Shown here in pieces: positions 8,689 through 18,478 of a DNA stretch of 64,000 bases. The notes under the pieces are model-generated. The model had not been told where the DNA came from and made no database searches. It saw only the letters and a program-made list of their open reading frames with translations. A program made the position numbers and the translations under genes. Each line of letters opens with the position of its first letter. Within the stretch, counting starts at the first letter, position 1. The stretch is from Actinomycetaceae bacterium (GTDB lineage Bacteria; Actinomycetota; Actinomycetes; Actinomycetales; Actinomycetaceae): assembly GCA_030524055.1 (NCBI GenBank), contig JAUNHH010000003.1, positions 124,001 to 188,000 of the forward strand. Reading direction: 5' to 3'.

Positions 8689-10179
8689 TTATTCGGAGGA
8701 CATTCCGCTTTCTTCGTCATTACCGCCGCCGGTTTCAGGCCCACGTCCCGGCCCAAAGCCCACGAGTTTGCCTACAGGGGTCCGCGTAATAATCCGATCC
8801 CCTGTGGCGCGTACAGTCACCGTTTCCAGTGGCGGACCTTCAGCGCGTTCTCCGCTTTTCATATTGACGAAAGTCAACGCTGAATTACCGAAAGCTTGGG
8901 TGAGTCCAGGGGAGGAGAGAATCCACGGAATCGCACCATTATTCCTCAGAGAACAGGTCCCAGAATTGTCCTGAAGGGACCAGCTGGACGCCCCCGCCAA
9001 ATCAATTGGCTGTCCGCCATTGAGGCTAATAGAAGAGCAGCCATTCCCTTGAGGGACACTGACGATTCCCGTCGCCCACGAGGTTTCACCCGCGACAATC
9101 CAGGTGCGAATATTCTCTAGTGAAGCCCCGCCCTCGCGCCATGGAACCTCAGTATTTTTACCCCAATTTTCGGGCGCTTTGAGTGTGCGTAATAATGTCC
9201 CATTCGGCGCGGATAGGCGAATATTTGATCCCTCAACGCTGACCCAACCATCACGAACGGCATTAATAGAAAAACCGGCTGCGGGAATATCTAAATCGGT
9301 AAGCTCCCCGGTGGCGAGATTGAGAATATGCTCGCGGTCTTTTGTGGGCGCATAAATACCGGAGGGGAAAATAGCGGCATCAACTAGGTCAGTGCGCGCA
9401 CTATTTCCGGTCTTTCCTTGCTCGATGGTCCAGATGGGCTCTAACTCGCCGCCCGCATAGCCGTCACAGGTTTCTTTCCGATCAGAACAGGCAATCAGAT
9501 GCGTATCGTTATAGGACACAAAATTCGCGTCTTTCCATGGGGCGTCCTGTGCCTTCCCTGATTCGCGATTGATCAGCGTCTGATTAACAATAATCCACGT
9601 ATTGCTCCATTGGGCAATAGTGGAAATCGAGTCGGCTTGAATAGGGGTTACCCATTTTTCTTTCGGCCCGTCATTCTCAATAGAATAGCCAATAATGTAG
9701 CTGGTGAGCTCGCCAGAACTATTCTTTGTGGGCTTCGTATAGGTGGCGAGGAAATTTCCATCTTGGGACAGAGCCATTCCCGCGATATCGCTTTGAGGAG
9801 CATCCATTGTCCACAGTTCGCGGCTTCCTTGAGCCCATTCATCGTTCCAGGTGACCCCAGGAATCGATTGCGGCCAATCAGGGAGGGCATCCTCCGGATT
9901 TCCTGATTTTAATGCCGCACTATGGGCCTGCCCTTCAGGGCTGCCACCAGATTGGGTCTGCGGACCAGAGGCAATAAGATCGCCTGAATCACTGAGAGAT
10001 TGTGGCGAAGAAAAATGCCTGTTCTCCCCCGAAAAATACGACCAGAATAGAAGAGAACTGCCCACCACAAAAAGAAGAACAGTAATGACCACAACACCCA
10101 TCCCAGATTGGGGGGCATTTACACCTCGGGGGGTCTGAGCTGGCAAGATTTTGCCAGGCATAGAGCTCGGCTCGGTCAT
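8689..10179 (-). CDS. Single-pass membrane protein with large extracytoplasmic domain, unknown function
   Basis: 496 residues. About 30 cytoplasmic residues precede one membrane helix (GVVVITVLLFVVGSSLLFWSY). A long exported domain follows, rich in short beta-strand runs with recurring Trp and Gly (VTWNDEWAQGSRELWTMDAP, SISTIAQWSNTWIIVNQ), which suggests a beta-propeller-like fold. I do not recognise a named family. It lies downstream of valS on the same strand, separated by a hairpin. The start has no clear ribosome-binding site; GATACT lies six bases upstream, so a leaderless start is possible. A near copy of the dispersed motif (9126) encodes WREGGAS. Confidence 0.7.
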   Translation of the reverse strand: MTEPSSMPGKILPAQTPRGVNAPQSGMGVVVITVLLFVVGSSLLFWSYFSGENRHFSSPQSLSDSGDLIASGPQTQSGGSPEGQAHSAALKSGNPEDALPDWPQSIPGVTWNDEWAQGSRELWTMDAPQSDIAGMALSQDGNFLATYTKPTKNSSGELTSYIIGYSIENDGPKEKWVTPIQADSISTIAQWSNTWIIVNQTLINRESGKAQDAPWKDANFVSYNDTHLIACSDRKETCDGYAGGELEPIWTIEQGKTGNSARTDLVDAAIFPSGIYAPTKDREHILNLATGELTDLDIPAAGFSINAVRDGWVSVEGSNIRLSAPNGTLLRTLKAPENWGKNTEVPWREGGASLENIRTWIVAGETSWATGIVSVPQGNGCSSISLNGGQPIDLAGASSWSLQDNSGTCSLRNNGAIPWILSSPGLTQAFGNSALTFVNMKSGERAEGPPLETVTVRATGDRIITRTPVGKLVGFGPGRGPETGGGNDEESGMSSE

Positions 10180-10238
10180 AGATTAAGTATCGCTTGTGAA
10201 AGCCCGAAATGGGGAGTAGGTATCAGATCCGATACGAG

Positions 10239-10270
10239 GACGGGGCCCCACACGCCGGTGAAGCCCCGTC
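10239..10270 (-). terminator. Hairpin after valS
   Basis: GACGGGGC (10239-10246) pairs with GCCCCGTC (10263-10270). The hairpin lies directly after the valS stop on the minus strand. The right arm extends into a one-mismatch copy of the dispersed motif (ACGAGGACGGGGC at 10234). There is no U-run on the minus-strand side. Confidence 0.45.
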
Positions 10271-10276
10271 ACTTTT

Positions 10277-13000
10277 TCAGCCCTTCTTTCGCGGGGGCGC
10301 CTCGCCAAGTTCACTGGTCACGACGGTAACTGGGGCCCGGCCCTCGTCACCATCAACGACGGAGAAGGAAGCCTGCCCCTCAATGCGCATTGCCGCCGAT
10401 AGATCCGGCGAAATAGCGCGCAAAGCCGCGATCGTCGCCTCATCGGCACCAATGGTGACCGCCAAGAAAGGCGTCCGCGGTGAGACTTTCGCCTCAGACT
10501 TCACACGACGAAGCACAATCAAAGCTGCCGAAGCTGCCTGGAGAATCGACCTATCCCCATCAACGTCAGCCAATTCATCGACGCTTGGCCAGCTAGCGGT
10601 ATGCACCGAACCTTCGCGGTACCACGACCACACTTCCTCAGTGACAAAAGGCAGGTAGGGAGCCAAAAGGCGAACCACCGTATTAATCACCACGGCCAAA
10701 GCCACCTGCGCGGAACGAGCCTGATCCGCATCCCATGAACCATCACGGTTATAGGCACGTTCCTTGACCAATTCCAAATAGTCGTCGCAGAAGGTCCAGA
10801 AGAAGGACTCCGTCACCTCCAGGGCTTTCGTGTGATCATAAGCAGCCAAAGCCTGATTCGCTGTCGCAACGACCTCACGCAGTTCGGCAAGAACCGAACG
10901 GTCAAGAGGCACGGTCACCTGGCTCGGGTCAAGAATGACATCCGCGCCCTCTCCACCCATGGTCAGCGCAAACTTTGACGCATTCAGCACCTTAATGGCC
11001 AAACGACGCCCAATCTTCATTTGAGCTTCGTCGAAAGTCGCATCCAGGCCAAGGCGAGCCGACGCCGCCCAATAGCGCACCGCATCTGAGCCATACTTTT
11101 CGAGCAGGCCCATTGGCGTAACGACATTGCCTTTCGATTTCGACATCTTCTTGCGATCCGGATCCAAAATCCACCCGGAAATCGCCGCATGGCGCCACGG
11201 CAGTGCGCCAAACTCTAGATTTGCGCGCACCACGGTAGAGAACAGCCAGGTGCGAATAATGTCCTGACCCTGCGGACGCAAATCCATGGGGTAGGTGCGA
11301 GCGAAAAGATCCTCATCGTGCAGCCAACCGCAGGCCAATTCAGGCGACAACGACGAGGTTGCCCACGTATCCATAATGTCTAACTCAGGGGCAAAACCGC
11401 CCGGCTTACCGCGCTGATCTTCAGTAAATCCTTCTGGCGTATCGGTAGAAGGATCAACAGGAAGAGCATCTTCATTTGCCGGAATAATCTGGTCATAATC
11501 AATGGTGCCATCGTCACTAATGCGATACCACAGTGGGAAAGGCACACCAAAGAAACGCTGACGAGAAATCAGCCAGTCATTATTGAGACCGCGCACCCAA
11601 TTCTCATAGCGCACCCGCATAAAGTCCGGGTGGAACTCTAAATCCTGCCCGCGACCAATCAATTCCTCACGAAGATCCGCACCAGAGGCCGGATTCACCC
11701 ACGACTTTCCGCCATTACGGATATACCACTGGCGGGAGGTGACGATTTCCAGCGGCTTATCGCCCTTCTCAAAGAAGTTTGTTTGGCGGGTGGTCTTTTG
11801 GGGTTCGCCACGCATTTCCCCCGATGCCGACAGGCGGGCAACAACGGCTTCACGGGCCGAGTAAGTGGTTTTCCCGGCGATTTCCTCGAAAGCAGCAATG
11901 CCTTCTGCGGAAGTAATCCAATCGGGGGTTTCGCTGTGAATACGGCCGTCTTTGCGCAAAATAGCGCGCAGCGGAAGAGAAAGGTCACGCCACCAATCAA
12001 TATCGGTGGTATCGCCAAAAGTACAGCACATAGCAATACCGGCGCCCTTATCTTTTTCTGCCGCTGGGTGGGCAATAACAGGAACTTCCACGCCGAAAAT
12101 AGGGGAGGTCACTGTGGTGCCAAAAAGCGGCTGGTAACGCTCGTCATCAGGGTGAGCAATGAGAGCCACACATGCGGGCAGAAGCTCCGGACGGGTCGTT
12201 TCAATACACACATCCACGCCATTTTCAATGGGGGCGCCCGCCGCCGCGGCAGTGGCAGCCGCTTCAGGGTCAGTCAGGTGGAAGGCAAGGCGGTGATAGA
12301 AACCGGGGTATTCGCGCGATTCCAATTCGGCCTGAGCCACAGCCGTTTGGAAAGTGACATCCCACAGGCCAGGGGCTTCACTCTGGTAGGCCTCACCACG
12401 GGCAAGATTGCGCAGGAAAGCAGCCTGAGCGACTTTACGGGCACGGCGGCCAATCGTTTGGTAGTTCTGCGACCAATCGACAGACAAGCCCAGGTAGCGC
12501 CAGAGAGCTTCAAATTGTGCTTCGTCAAGGGCAGTGAGTTTTTCGCAGAGCTCGACGAAATTCTTCCGCGAGATCGGGACCTGATCGGCAGCCTTAATGG
12601 ATTTGCCTTCCCCGCCCTCGTGTGGGGGGACGAAGTCAGGGTCATAGGGCAAGGTGGCGTCTACGCGCACCCCGTAATAGTTCTGTACTCGGCGTTCGGT
12701 GGGCAGACCATTGTCATCCCAGCCCATCGGGTAGAAAACAGATTTGCCCAGCATGCGCTGGTAGCGCGCAATAACGTCAGTATGGGTATAGGAAAAGACG
12801 TGACCAACGTGCAGAGATCCCGAAACCGTTGGGGGAGGGGTGTCAATGGAGTAGACCTGCTCGCGCGGCGCGGTGCGGTCAAAAGTGTAGGTGCCGTGGT
12901 CGTGCCAGAGGCCATCCCACTTATCCTCAAGGCCTTCGGCCCCGACCTTGTCTGGAACCTGCGGGGCTGGGACTGATGTGGGTGTGGGGGGTGTTGCCAT
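10277..13000 (-). CDS. valS: Valyl-tRNA synthetase
   Basis: 907 residues from ATG 13000 (MATPPTPTS); an upstream in-frame start at 13039 would add 13 residues. It is a class I synthetase with the HIGH-type motif SGSLHVGHVFSYTHTDV near residue 60 and KMSKSKGN in the C-terminal half. The editing domain lies between them and an anticodon-binding domain at the end. It charges tRNA-Val. Editing-domain residues ETTRPELLPACVALIAH fit the ValS/IleS/LeuS group, and DNGLPTERRVQNYYGV fits ValS. A full copy of the dispersed motif at 12611-12622 lies in the coding region. Confidence 0.95.
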   Translation of the reverse strand: MATPPTPTSVPAPQVPDKVGAEGLEDKWDGLWHDHGTYTFDRTAPREQVYSIDTPPPTVSGSLHVGHVFSYTHTDVIARYQRMLGKSVFYPMGWDDNGLPTERRVQNYYGVRVDATLPYDPDFVPPHEGGEGKSIKAADQVPISRKNFVELCEKLTALDEAQFEALWRYLGLSVDWSQNYQTIGRRARKVAQAAFLRNLARGEAYQSEAPGLWDVTFQTAVAQAELESREYPGFYHRLAFHLTDPEAAATAAAAGAPIENGVDVCIETTRPELLPACVALIAHPDDERYQPLFGTTVTSPIFGVEVPVIAHPAAEKDKGAGIAMCCTFGDTTDIDWWRDLSLPLRAILRKDGRIHSETPDWITSAEGIAAFEEIAGKTTYSAREAVVARLSASGEMRGEPQKTTRQTNFFEKGDKPLEIVTSRQWYIRNGGKSWVNPASGADLREELIGRGQDLEFHPDFMRVRYENWVRGLNNDWLISRQRFFGVPFPLWYRISDDGTIDYDQIIPANEDALPVDPSTDTPEGFTEDQRGKPGGFAPELDIMDTWATSSLSPELACGWLHDEDLFARTYPMDLRPQGQDIIRTWLFSTVVRANLEFGALPWRHAAISGWILDPDRKKMSKSKGNVVTPMGLLEKYGSDAVRYWAASARLGLDATFDEAQMKIGRRLAIKVLNASKFALTMGGEGADVILDPSQVTVPLDRSVLAELREVVATANQALAAYDHTKALEVTESFFWTFCDDYLELVKERAYNRDGSWDADQARSAQVALAVVINTVVRLLAPYLPFVTEEVWSWYREGSVHTASWPSVDELADVDGDRSILQAASAALIVLRRVKSEAKVSPRTPFLAVTIGADEATIAALRAISPDLSAAMRIEGQASFSVVDGDEGRAPVTVVTSELGEAPPRKKG

Positions 13001-13103
13001 CGCGGCTATTCTCCATCCGAGTCGTGGACTGATCTGCATCTGAAATGATGCCTCTTAAGGGTACGAGGTCGGGGCCGGGGCTTCAAAAAGGGAGGTGATG
13101 CTG

Positions 13104-14480
13104 TTACAGCACCAGTGCGGCGATCCACCCGGCGAGGATAAGGGGGATATTGAAGTGAATAAAGGTCGGGATGACTGTGTCGCGCATATGGTCGTGCTGG
13201 CCATCAATATTGAGTCCTGCAGTGGGACCCAGGGTCGAATCGGAAGCTGGTGAACCCGCATCACCCAGCGCGCCCGCCGTTCCCACAATGGCCACGGTAG
13301 CCACCGGTGAAAAACCTAGTGCCATACACAGCGGCACATAAATGGCAGTAATAATAGGTAGGGTCGAAAATGACGACCCAATTCCCATTGTAATAATTAG
13401 GCCAACGAGAAGCATGGCAAAAGCAGCGCCCGCTTTATTCCCAGAAAAGAGTTGGGCAGTGCCATCCACTAAAGGCTGGATATGGCCGGTAGCTTTCATA
13501 ACGGAGGCAAAACCATTAGCGGTAATCATAATGAGGCCAATAAGGCTCATCATTCGCATTCCACCAGAAAAAATACTATCGGCTTCGCGCCATTTCACGG
13601 CACCTGTAGCCAGGAAAAAGAGAATCCCCACCAGTGTGCCAATCAGCATAGGGTCAGCACCTGCTAAAGGATTACCGTCGCCCTCGCCAGCTAATGCAAG
13701 CCACGCCTGCAGAGCAACGCAGACGACAATGGCTGCCAAAGCAATAGTGACTTTCCTGGGGTCAGTTTCCTCTGGGGTTTCTACCTCAAATTGTGTTCCT
13801 GCACCGTAGGTACGCGGTTTCCTATAGGTCACCAATAGTGCAATAAGAAGGCCGCTGACCATTCCTAAGGCAGGAATACCCATGGCAACCATGGGATTGA
13901 CCCCGGATACATCGAGGCCGGCCTCGCCAATCAGGGTGAAAAGTAACTGGTGAATAAAGACCCGCCCAAATCCAATGGGAAGGAACATATAGGTAGTGAC
14001 CAGGCCAAAAGTAATTGCGCAGGCAATAGCGCGGCGGTCAAGATTTAGCCGATTCATGACCACCAGCAGTGGTGGGATCACCAGAGGAATAAAGGCAATG
14101 TGAATAGGGATGAGATTCTGACTCATAATGGCCATCGCGGTAACGCCGCCAAGAATGCCCCATTTGGTCCAGATCGCTAATTTCTCACCGCCATTGTGCT
14201 GATCACTATCGAGCCGGGAAATCAGCCAATTCGCTAAAACCTGAGGTAGGCCCGAATGGGCAACGGCCATAGCGAAGGCACCTAAAAGCGCATAGGACAA
14301 CGCAAGTTGAGCGCCCCCTGATAAGCCTTCTTGAAAGGCCACCATTGTTTGGCCCAGGGTCAACCCAGCGAGGAGGCCGCCCACAAGAGCGCCAAGGAAA
14401 AGCGACAAAACAACATGAACCCGGAAAATCGCCAAAATAAGCATAACCAGGACGGACACAATGACGGCGTTAATCAGCAC
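13104..14480 (-). CDS. Na+/H+ antiporter-family membrane carrier
   Basis: 458 residues with roughly 11-12 hydrophobic segments, starting at a GTG after a GGGAG ribosome-binding site. The C-terminal signature GDAGSPASDSTLGPTAGLNIDGQ and the paired Gly/Ala-rich helices resemble the NhaC-like ion transporter superfamily, including YuiF-type proteins suspected to carry amino acids. The substrate cannot be read from the sequence. It lies just downstream of proC on the same strand (41-base gap), so co-expression with proline synthesis is possible. Confidence 0.75.
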   Translation of the reverse strand: MLINAVIVSVLVMLILAIFRVHVVLSLFLGALVGGLLAGLTLGQTMVAFQEGLSGGAQLALSYALLGAFAMAVAHSGLPQVLANWLISRLDSDQHNGGEKLAIWTKWGILGGVTAMAIMSQNLIPIHIAFIPLVIPPLLVVMNRLNLDRRAIACAITFGLVTTYMFLPIGFGRVFIHQLLFTLIGEAGLDVSGVNPMVAMGIPALGMVSGLLIALLVTYRKPRTYGAGTQFEVETPEETDPRKVTIALAAIVVCVALQAWLALAGEGDGNPLAGADPMLIGTLVGILFFLATGAVKWREADSIFSGGMRMMSLIGLIMITANGFASVMKATGHIQPLVDGTAQLFSGNKAGAAFAMLLVGLIITMGIGSSFSTLPIITAIYVPLCMALGFSPVATVAIVGTAGALGDAGSPASDSTLGPTAGLNIDGQHDHMRDTVIPTFIHFNIPLILAGWIAALVL

Positions 14481-14520
14481 AGAAATCTCCCTGAGGAAGA
14501 GAAAGAAAAAGATGGGATTT

Positions 14521-15327
14521 TTAGCTCAGCTCTTTATCGCGGGCAACAGCGGCGTCAACGGCATGAAGAAGAGCCGTTGATAAACCGGCTTCTTCTGCGG
14601 CAAGAAGACCCGCAATAGTGGTGCCCCCAGGGGAAGTGACCTGGTCAATTAGTGCGGTCGGAATGGTCCCATGTTCTGCCCGATCGAGAACAAGATGAGC
14701 CGAGCCAGACAGAGCCTGAGCGGCAATAGTGACCGCCGTTGCTTTTGGAAGGCCGTGTTTCACCCCGGCGCGCGCCAAAGAATCAATAATCTGGAAAACC
14801 CAGGCGGGGGAGCAGGCCGCAAGAGCAGAAAATGCCGGGAAATGCTTTTCTTCTAACTCCACAGTAGTGCCCACGCTGTCCATTAATTGCCGCACCGCTT
14901 TAAGGTGGGCGTCAGATGCCCCAACAGAACACAGGGCACTCATGGAATGGCCAATGAGCGCATTAACATTAGGCATTACGCGGATGACGGGAATTGCCTG
15001 CCCAAAGTCGTCAACAATGGAGGTAATTGTTCGTCCTGCCGCTATTGACACCACACAAATATCGCCGCGCCTGCGCACAGCATCCGCAATTTCCGTAATT
15101 ACCTCTTTTTGGACTTGCGGTTTTACGCCGAGAACAACAATATCGACCTGATCAACAAGGGAAGTATTGGACGCCAACCACGTTGCCCCTATTTCTTCAG
15201 CTAAGGCAGCCGCTTTATGACTAGTGGCGTCGGTGAGAACCAGATGAGAAGCCGGAAAACCTGAGGCAATTGCTCCGCGAATAATCGCTGACACCATAGC
15301 TCCGGTGCCAATAAAACCGATACGCAT
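14521..15327 (-). CDS. proC: Pyrroline-5-carboxylate reductase
   Basis: 268 residues with an AAAGGAG ribosome-binding site. It has an N-terminal Rossmann motif (MRIGFIGTGAMVSAIIRGA) for NADPH and the family signature near the C-terminus (DQVTSPGGTTIAGLLAAEEAG). The enzyme reduces pyrroline-5-carboxylate to proline in the cytoplasm. The usual S-G-x-G-P-A segment reads SALAACSPAWVFQ here, a somewhat divergent form. The length matches the family. Confidence 0.93.
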   Translation of the reverse strand: MRIGFIGTGAMVSAIIRGAIASGFPASHLVLTDATSHKAAALAEEIGATWLASNTSLVDQVDIVVLGVKPQVQKEVITEIADAVRRRGDICVVSIAAGRTITSIVDDFGQAIPVIRVMPNVNALIGHSMSALCSVGASDAHLKAVRQLMDSVGTTVELEEKHFPAFSALAACSPAWVFQIIDSLARAGVKHGLPKATAVTIAAQALSGSAHLVLDRAEHGTIPTALIDQVTSPGGTTIAGLLAAEEAGLSTALLHAVDAAVARDKELS

Positions 15328-15410
15328 AGCTGACTCCTTTGGGGCGCTCCGGCGTGTGCACTTCTAATCTAGTCGGGCCCCTTTAGATGTGGGTAGGCAT
15401 TCCACTCAGC

Positions 15411-15449
15411 GGGCGGGGCAGGAAGAAGGCTTGCCTTCCTGCCCCGCCC
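15411..15449. terminator. Strong 15-bp hairpin between HerA-like gene and proC
   Basis: GGGCGGGGCAGGAAG (15411-15425) is perfectly complementary to CTTCCTGCCCCGCCC (15435-15449), with a 9-base loop. It lies just after the stop of the minus-strand ATPase gene and so probably terminates it. The arms share GGGCGGGGC with the dispersed motif but lack its ACGA part. Confidence 0.75.
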
Positions 15450-15464
15450 AGATGCCCCTTCGTA

Positions 15465-17426
15465 TTAGCGGCGACGAGTCCCGAAAATACTCCGAGTAAT
15501 TTCGCGGCCAATCGCACTCCCCGCTGAACGCACTACTGACCCCAGGGCTTTTTCGATAAAGCCACTACGTCGTGCGGCGGCTTTTTCTTCCGCAGCGCGC
15601 TGGCGTTCCGCTTCCTTTTCGGCGGCACGCTGGGCCCGTTCGGCGGCCTTTTCAGCTTCCCGAGCCTCACGCTGGACCTGCTTTTCTAACTCGCGCGCTG
15701 CCTGCTCTTGGGCCTGTGCTTCGGCTTTAGCTTGCGCCTCTCGCGCCTTCTCGGCCTCAGCTTCAGCGGCAGCGGCTTCGCGCGCCTGAAGGGCTTCCAG
15801 CGAACGCTTTTCTAAGATTTCCTCAGCCGATTCTGGGTCAATCACCTCGGAGTACTTTGCCGCCAAGGGGGAAGCGCTGAGAATTCCTTCGGCAATCCCT
15901 GGCCCTGCTGGTCCCATTGACGAGGCCGGGGCCCACATTCGAGTAGGCGCCACCGGAGTGGGCTGACCTTTAGGCCCAAGAACGGTGACTACAGCTTCAC
16001 CTGTACCCAGGGTGGTCAGTACCTCATCCAATTCCAGATCCGTTGCCGGGAAGGTCTTGACGGATTGCTCTAACTTCTTTTGATCCTCTGGCGTGACTGC
16101 GCGCAGACCGTGCTGCACCCGCGAACCTAATTGGGCCAGAACATCAGAGGGAATATCTTTTGGCGTTTGGGTGACGAAAACAATGCCGACGCCTTTAGAA
16201 CGGATTAGGCGCACTGTTTGGACCACTTGGCGCACAAACTCTTTTGTGGCGTCAGCAAAAAGAAGGTGTGCTTCGTCGAAGAAGAACACTAACTTTGGCT
16301 TCTCGACATCCCCAACTTCAGGAAGATCAGAGAATAGATCGGCCAGGAGCCACATAATCGCGGAGGAAATCAGCGCAGGACGGGATTGAATATCGCCCAC
16401 ACCAAGAAGAGAAATCACGCCGCGCCCATCAGGGGCAGTGCGTAAAAGATCCGCGGTATCAAAACCGGGCTCACCAAAGAATGCATCGCCACCTTGGGCT
16501 TCCAGGGCGGTCAGCGAACGCAGAATAACGCCCGCAGTGGCTTTAGAAACGCCACCAATTCCTTCTAATGCTTCCTTTCCTTCTTCTGAGGTAAGGAAAG
16601 TAATCACAGCACGCAAATCACCAATATCAATAAGCGCCAAGTCGTGCTGATCCGCCCAGGCAAAAATCAACTGGAGGCACTGTTCCTGAGTGGTATTCAG
16701 GTCTAATGCGCGGGCCAGAAGAATCGGGCCAAAATCAATAATCCTCACCCGTACAGGAACCCCAGTGAATTGCACTTTCGCATCCCCAAGGGTCAGCAAT
16801 TCCAGGGGGAATCCTTGGGCTTGCCACGGCTGACCATTAGCGGTGGTCCGTTCGACGAGTTTTGGCGAAGCGGCCCCGCCCTCGGCAATTCCTGTTAAAT
16901 CGCCCTTGACGTCGCACAGCAAAACGGAGGAGCCAGCTGCCGATAACGCCTCAGAAAGCAGCTGCAATGTGCGGGTTTTACCTGTGCCCGTGGCGCCAGC
17001 AACCAACATATGGCGATTAATAATTGACAGGGGGATAGCAGTGTTGACGCCAATGGTTGGGGTGCCATCCTCTAAGAGTGTCCCCAAAGTAATGCTGGGG
17101 ACGTCAAAGGAATAGGCGGCCGAAATGCTGGAAGCAAATGCCGTGAGCTCTCCTGCAGGGGCAGGCTCCGAGGGCGATGCAGGCTCAGCTGATTCTGCAG
17201 GGGCAGGCTCAGCGGCCTGTTCGGCAGCTGGCGGTGGGGCGACCTCTGGGGCAGCGGGTTCTTCGGCGGGAGCTGGCGTAGCTTCGGTAGCCGGTGCCGG
17301 CTGGGCTGCCGCGAGCGCAGCTTTTGCCGCCTCAGCTTGGGCGCGTAAGGCCCGTGCTTCGGCTTCTGCTGCCTTTGCTTCGGCTTGAGCTAATTGTGCT
17401 TTTAGGGCTTCGATGTCCTCACTCAC
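15465..17426 (-). CDS. HerA-like bipolar helicase/ATPase of the DUF853 family
   Basis: 653 residues from GTG 17426, chosen because TACAAT lies seven bases upstream (a leaderless arrangement) and because the coiled coil starts there. Order: an Ala/Glu coiled coil (EALKAQLAQAEAKAAEAE), an Ala/Pro linker, then an ATPase with Walker A AGATGTGKTRTLQLL and Walker B KLVFFFDEAHLLFAD. A second long Arg/Glu/Ala coiled coil follows, and the tail is basic. DUF853 proteins resemble HerA/FtsK-type pumping ATPases; the cellular role is unsettled. A near copy of the dispersed motif (16874) encodes AEGGAASP between domains. Confidence 0.85.
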   Translation of the reverse strand: MSEDIEALKAQLAQAEAKAAEAEARALRAQAEAAKAALAAAQPAPATEATPAPAEEPAAPEVAPPPAAEQAAEPAPAESAEPASPSEPAPAGELTAFASSISAAYSFDVPSITLGTLLEDGTPTIGVNTAIPLSIINRHMLVAGATGTGKTRTLQLLSEALSAAGSSVLLCDVKGDLTGIAEGGAASPKLVERTTANGQPWQAQGFPLELLTLGDAKVQFTGVPVRVRIIDFGPILLARALDLNTTQEQCLQLIFAWADQHDLALIDIGDLRAVITFLTSEEGKEALEGIGGVSKATAGVILRSLTALEAQGGDAFFGEPGFDTADLLRTAPDGRGVISLLGVGDIQSRPALISSAIMWLLADLFSDLPEVGDVEKPKLVFFFDEAHLLFADATKEFVRQVVQTVRLIRSKGVGIVFVTQTPKDIPSDVLAQLGSRVQHGLRAVTPEDQKKLEQSVKTFPATDLELDEVLTTLGTGEAVVTVLGPKGQPTPVAPTRMWAPASSMGPAGPGIAEGILSASPLAAKYSEVIDPESAEEILEKRSLEALQAREAAAAEAEAEKAREAQAKAEAQAQEQAARELEKQVQREAREAEKAAERAQRAAEKEAERQRAAEEKAAARRSGFIEKALGSVVRSAGSAIGREITRSIFGTRRR

Positions 17427-17440
17427 GATGGCGATTGTAC
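17420..17440 (-). promoter_or_regulatory. Leaderless promoter of the HerA-like gene (-10 TACAAT)
   Basis: On the minus strand TACAAT is followed by seven bases and then the GTG start. This places the likely transcription start at the start codon. No ribosome-binding site is present. Confidence 0.45.
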
Positions 17441-17584
17441 GTGGAGTGGGCGCCGCTGGCCCATTTTTGCTGGTGTCGGCGAGGCTGAAAGTTATCCACA
17501 ATGCGCTTATGCGCATATACCGTCTATCCACAGGCGTGGCTGCTATGGATGCGCGAGGGCGGGGGTGCCTTTTAGCGTCGCTAT

Positions 17585-18478
17585 ATGAATGTCATTGAGC
17601 GTCTCCGTCAAGCCAGTGCGACGCGGGCAGTGGTATGGCCAGATGACGAACCTGAGGAGGAGCGTCATCTGCTTCGTGTACTGCCGAGCCCTGGTGTGGG
17701 GTGGGCGCTGATGGTGACCATTCTGGTGATTGCTGGCATAGGGGTGTGGCGTCTTGTGGGCGGCGCGTCGGGTGCTTCCCTTCCTTCTCATCCGCAGCCG
17801 TCGGCTATATCCCAGCCAGCGTCACCCTCTTCCCAGGTGGCCTCTCAGTCGGGGCAGGGTGGGGCTGCGCCGCTTGCTTCCCCGGCGCCAACGTCGGGAC
17901 CTGCAGCTTCCACCCCACTGGGCGCTGCACATCACAACACGCAGCCTCCAGCCCAGTCGGGAACACCGCACCCCGGCAGCTCTCAAGCCACGAATCAGAT
18001 GGTCACTGTGCATATTGCTGGTGCAGTGGCCAAACCTGGGGTGGTGACTGTGCCTGTGGGGTCACGAGTGTATGAGGCAGTGAATCGGGCGGGTGGGCCA
18101 GCGGAACAGGCGGATATGTCTGCGGTGAATTTGGCGCGTGTCCTCGTTGATGGTGAACAGATTGTGATCCCTCTTCAGGGGCAGACCCCGCCTCCTACGC
18201 AGACATCCCCGCAGGCAGAGTCGCCAGCAGGATCATCGCCGGGGCCGGCCCAACCTGGCTCCTCGAATGCCGGGCAGGCGCAGGGCTGTATTGACCTTGT
18301 CACCGCTGATATCACTCAATTGCAGGAACTTGATGGGGTGGGGCCAGCATTGGCGAAAAGGATTGTGGCTCACCGTGACTCTGGGGGCAGTGTGGCCACT
18401 TTGGCCGATTTGGATGCGGTCAGCGGTATTGGCCCGGCCCTACTAGAGCGGATTGGGGCCACGTCATGTCAGAAATAG
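17585..18478 (+). CDS. comEA: Competence protein ComEA, DNA-binding receptor
   Basis: 297 residues: a cytoplasmic N-terminus, one membrane helix (WALMVTILVIAGIGVWRLV), a long Ser/Pro/Gln linker, an SLBB domain (VTVHIAGAVAKPGVVTVP) and a C-terminal helix-hairpin-helix pair (LQELDGVGPALAKRIVAHR, VSGIGPALLERIGA) that binds DNA. In competent bacteria ComEA hands captured DNA to the ComEC channel. It overlaps comEC by 13 bases. The ATG lies six bases after TAGCGT with no ribosome-binding site, suggesting a leaderless start. The HerA-like gene diverges. Confidence 0.93.
   Translation: MNVIERLRQASATRAVVWPDDEPEEERHLLRVLPSPGVGWALMVTILVIAGIGVWRLVGGASGASLPSHPQPSAISQPASPSSQVASQSGQGGAAPLASPAPTSGPAASTPLGAAHHNTQPPAQSGTPHPGSSQATNQMVTVHIAGAVAKPGVVTVPVGSRVYEAVNRAGGPAEQADMSAVNLARVLVDGEQIVIPLQGQTPPPTQTSPQAESPAGSSPGPAQPGSSNAGQAQGCIDLVTADITQLQELDGVGPALAKRIVAHRDSGGSVATLADLDAVSGIGPALLERIGATSCQK

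Noticed and set aside
11783-12976. Long open frame of 397 codons on the plus strand
   Set aside because: It is fully antisense to valS, whose protein is unambiguous. Its product is Gly/Arg/Phe-rich with no family pattern, a shadow of codon bias.
17125-17388. Ala/Gly/Ser-rich open frame opposite the HerA-like gene
   Set aside because: Low-complexity antisense of the Ala/Glu/Pro linker and coiled coil, with no start signal.
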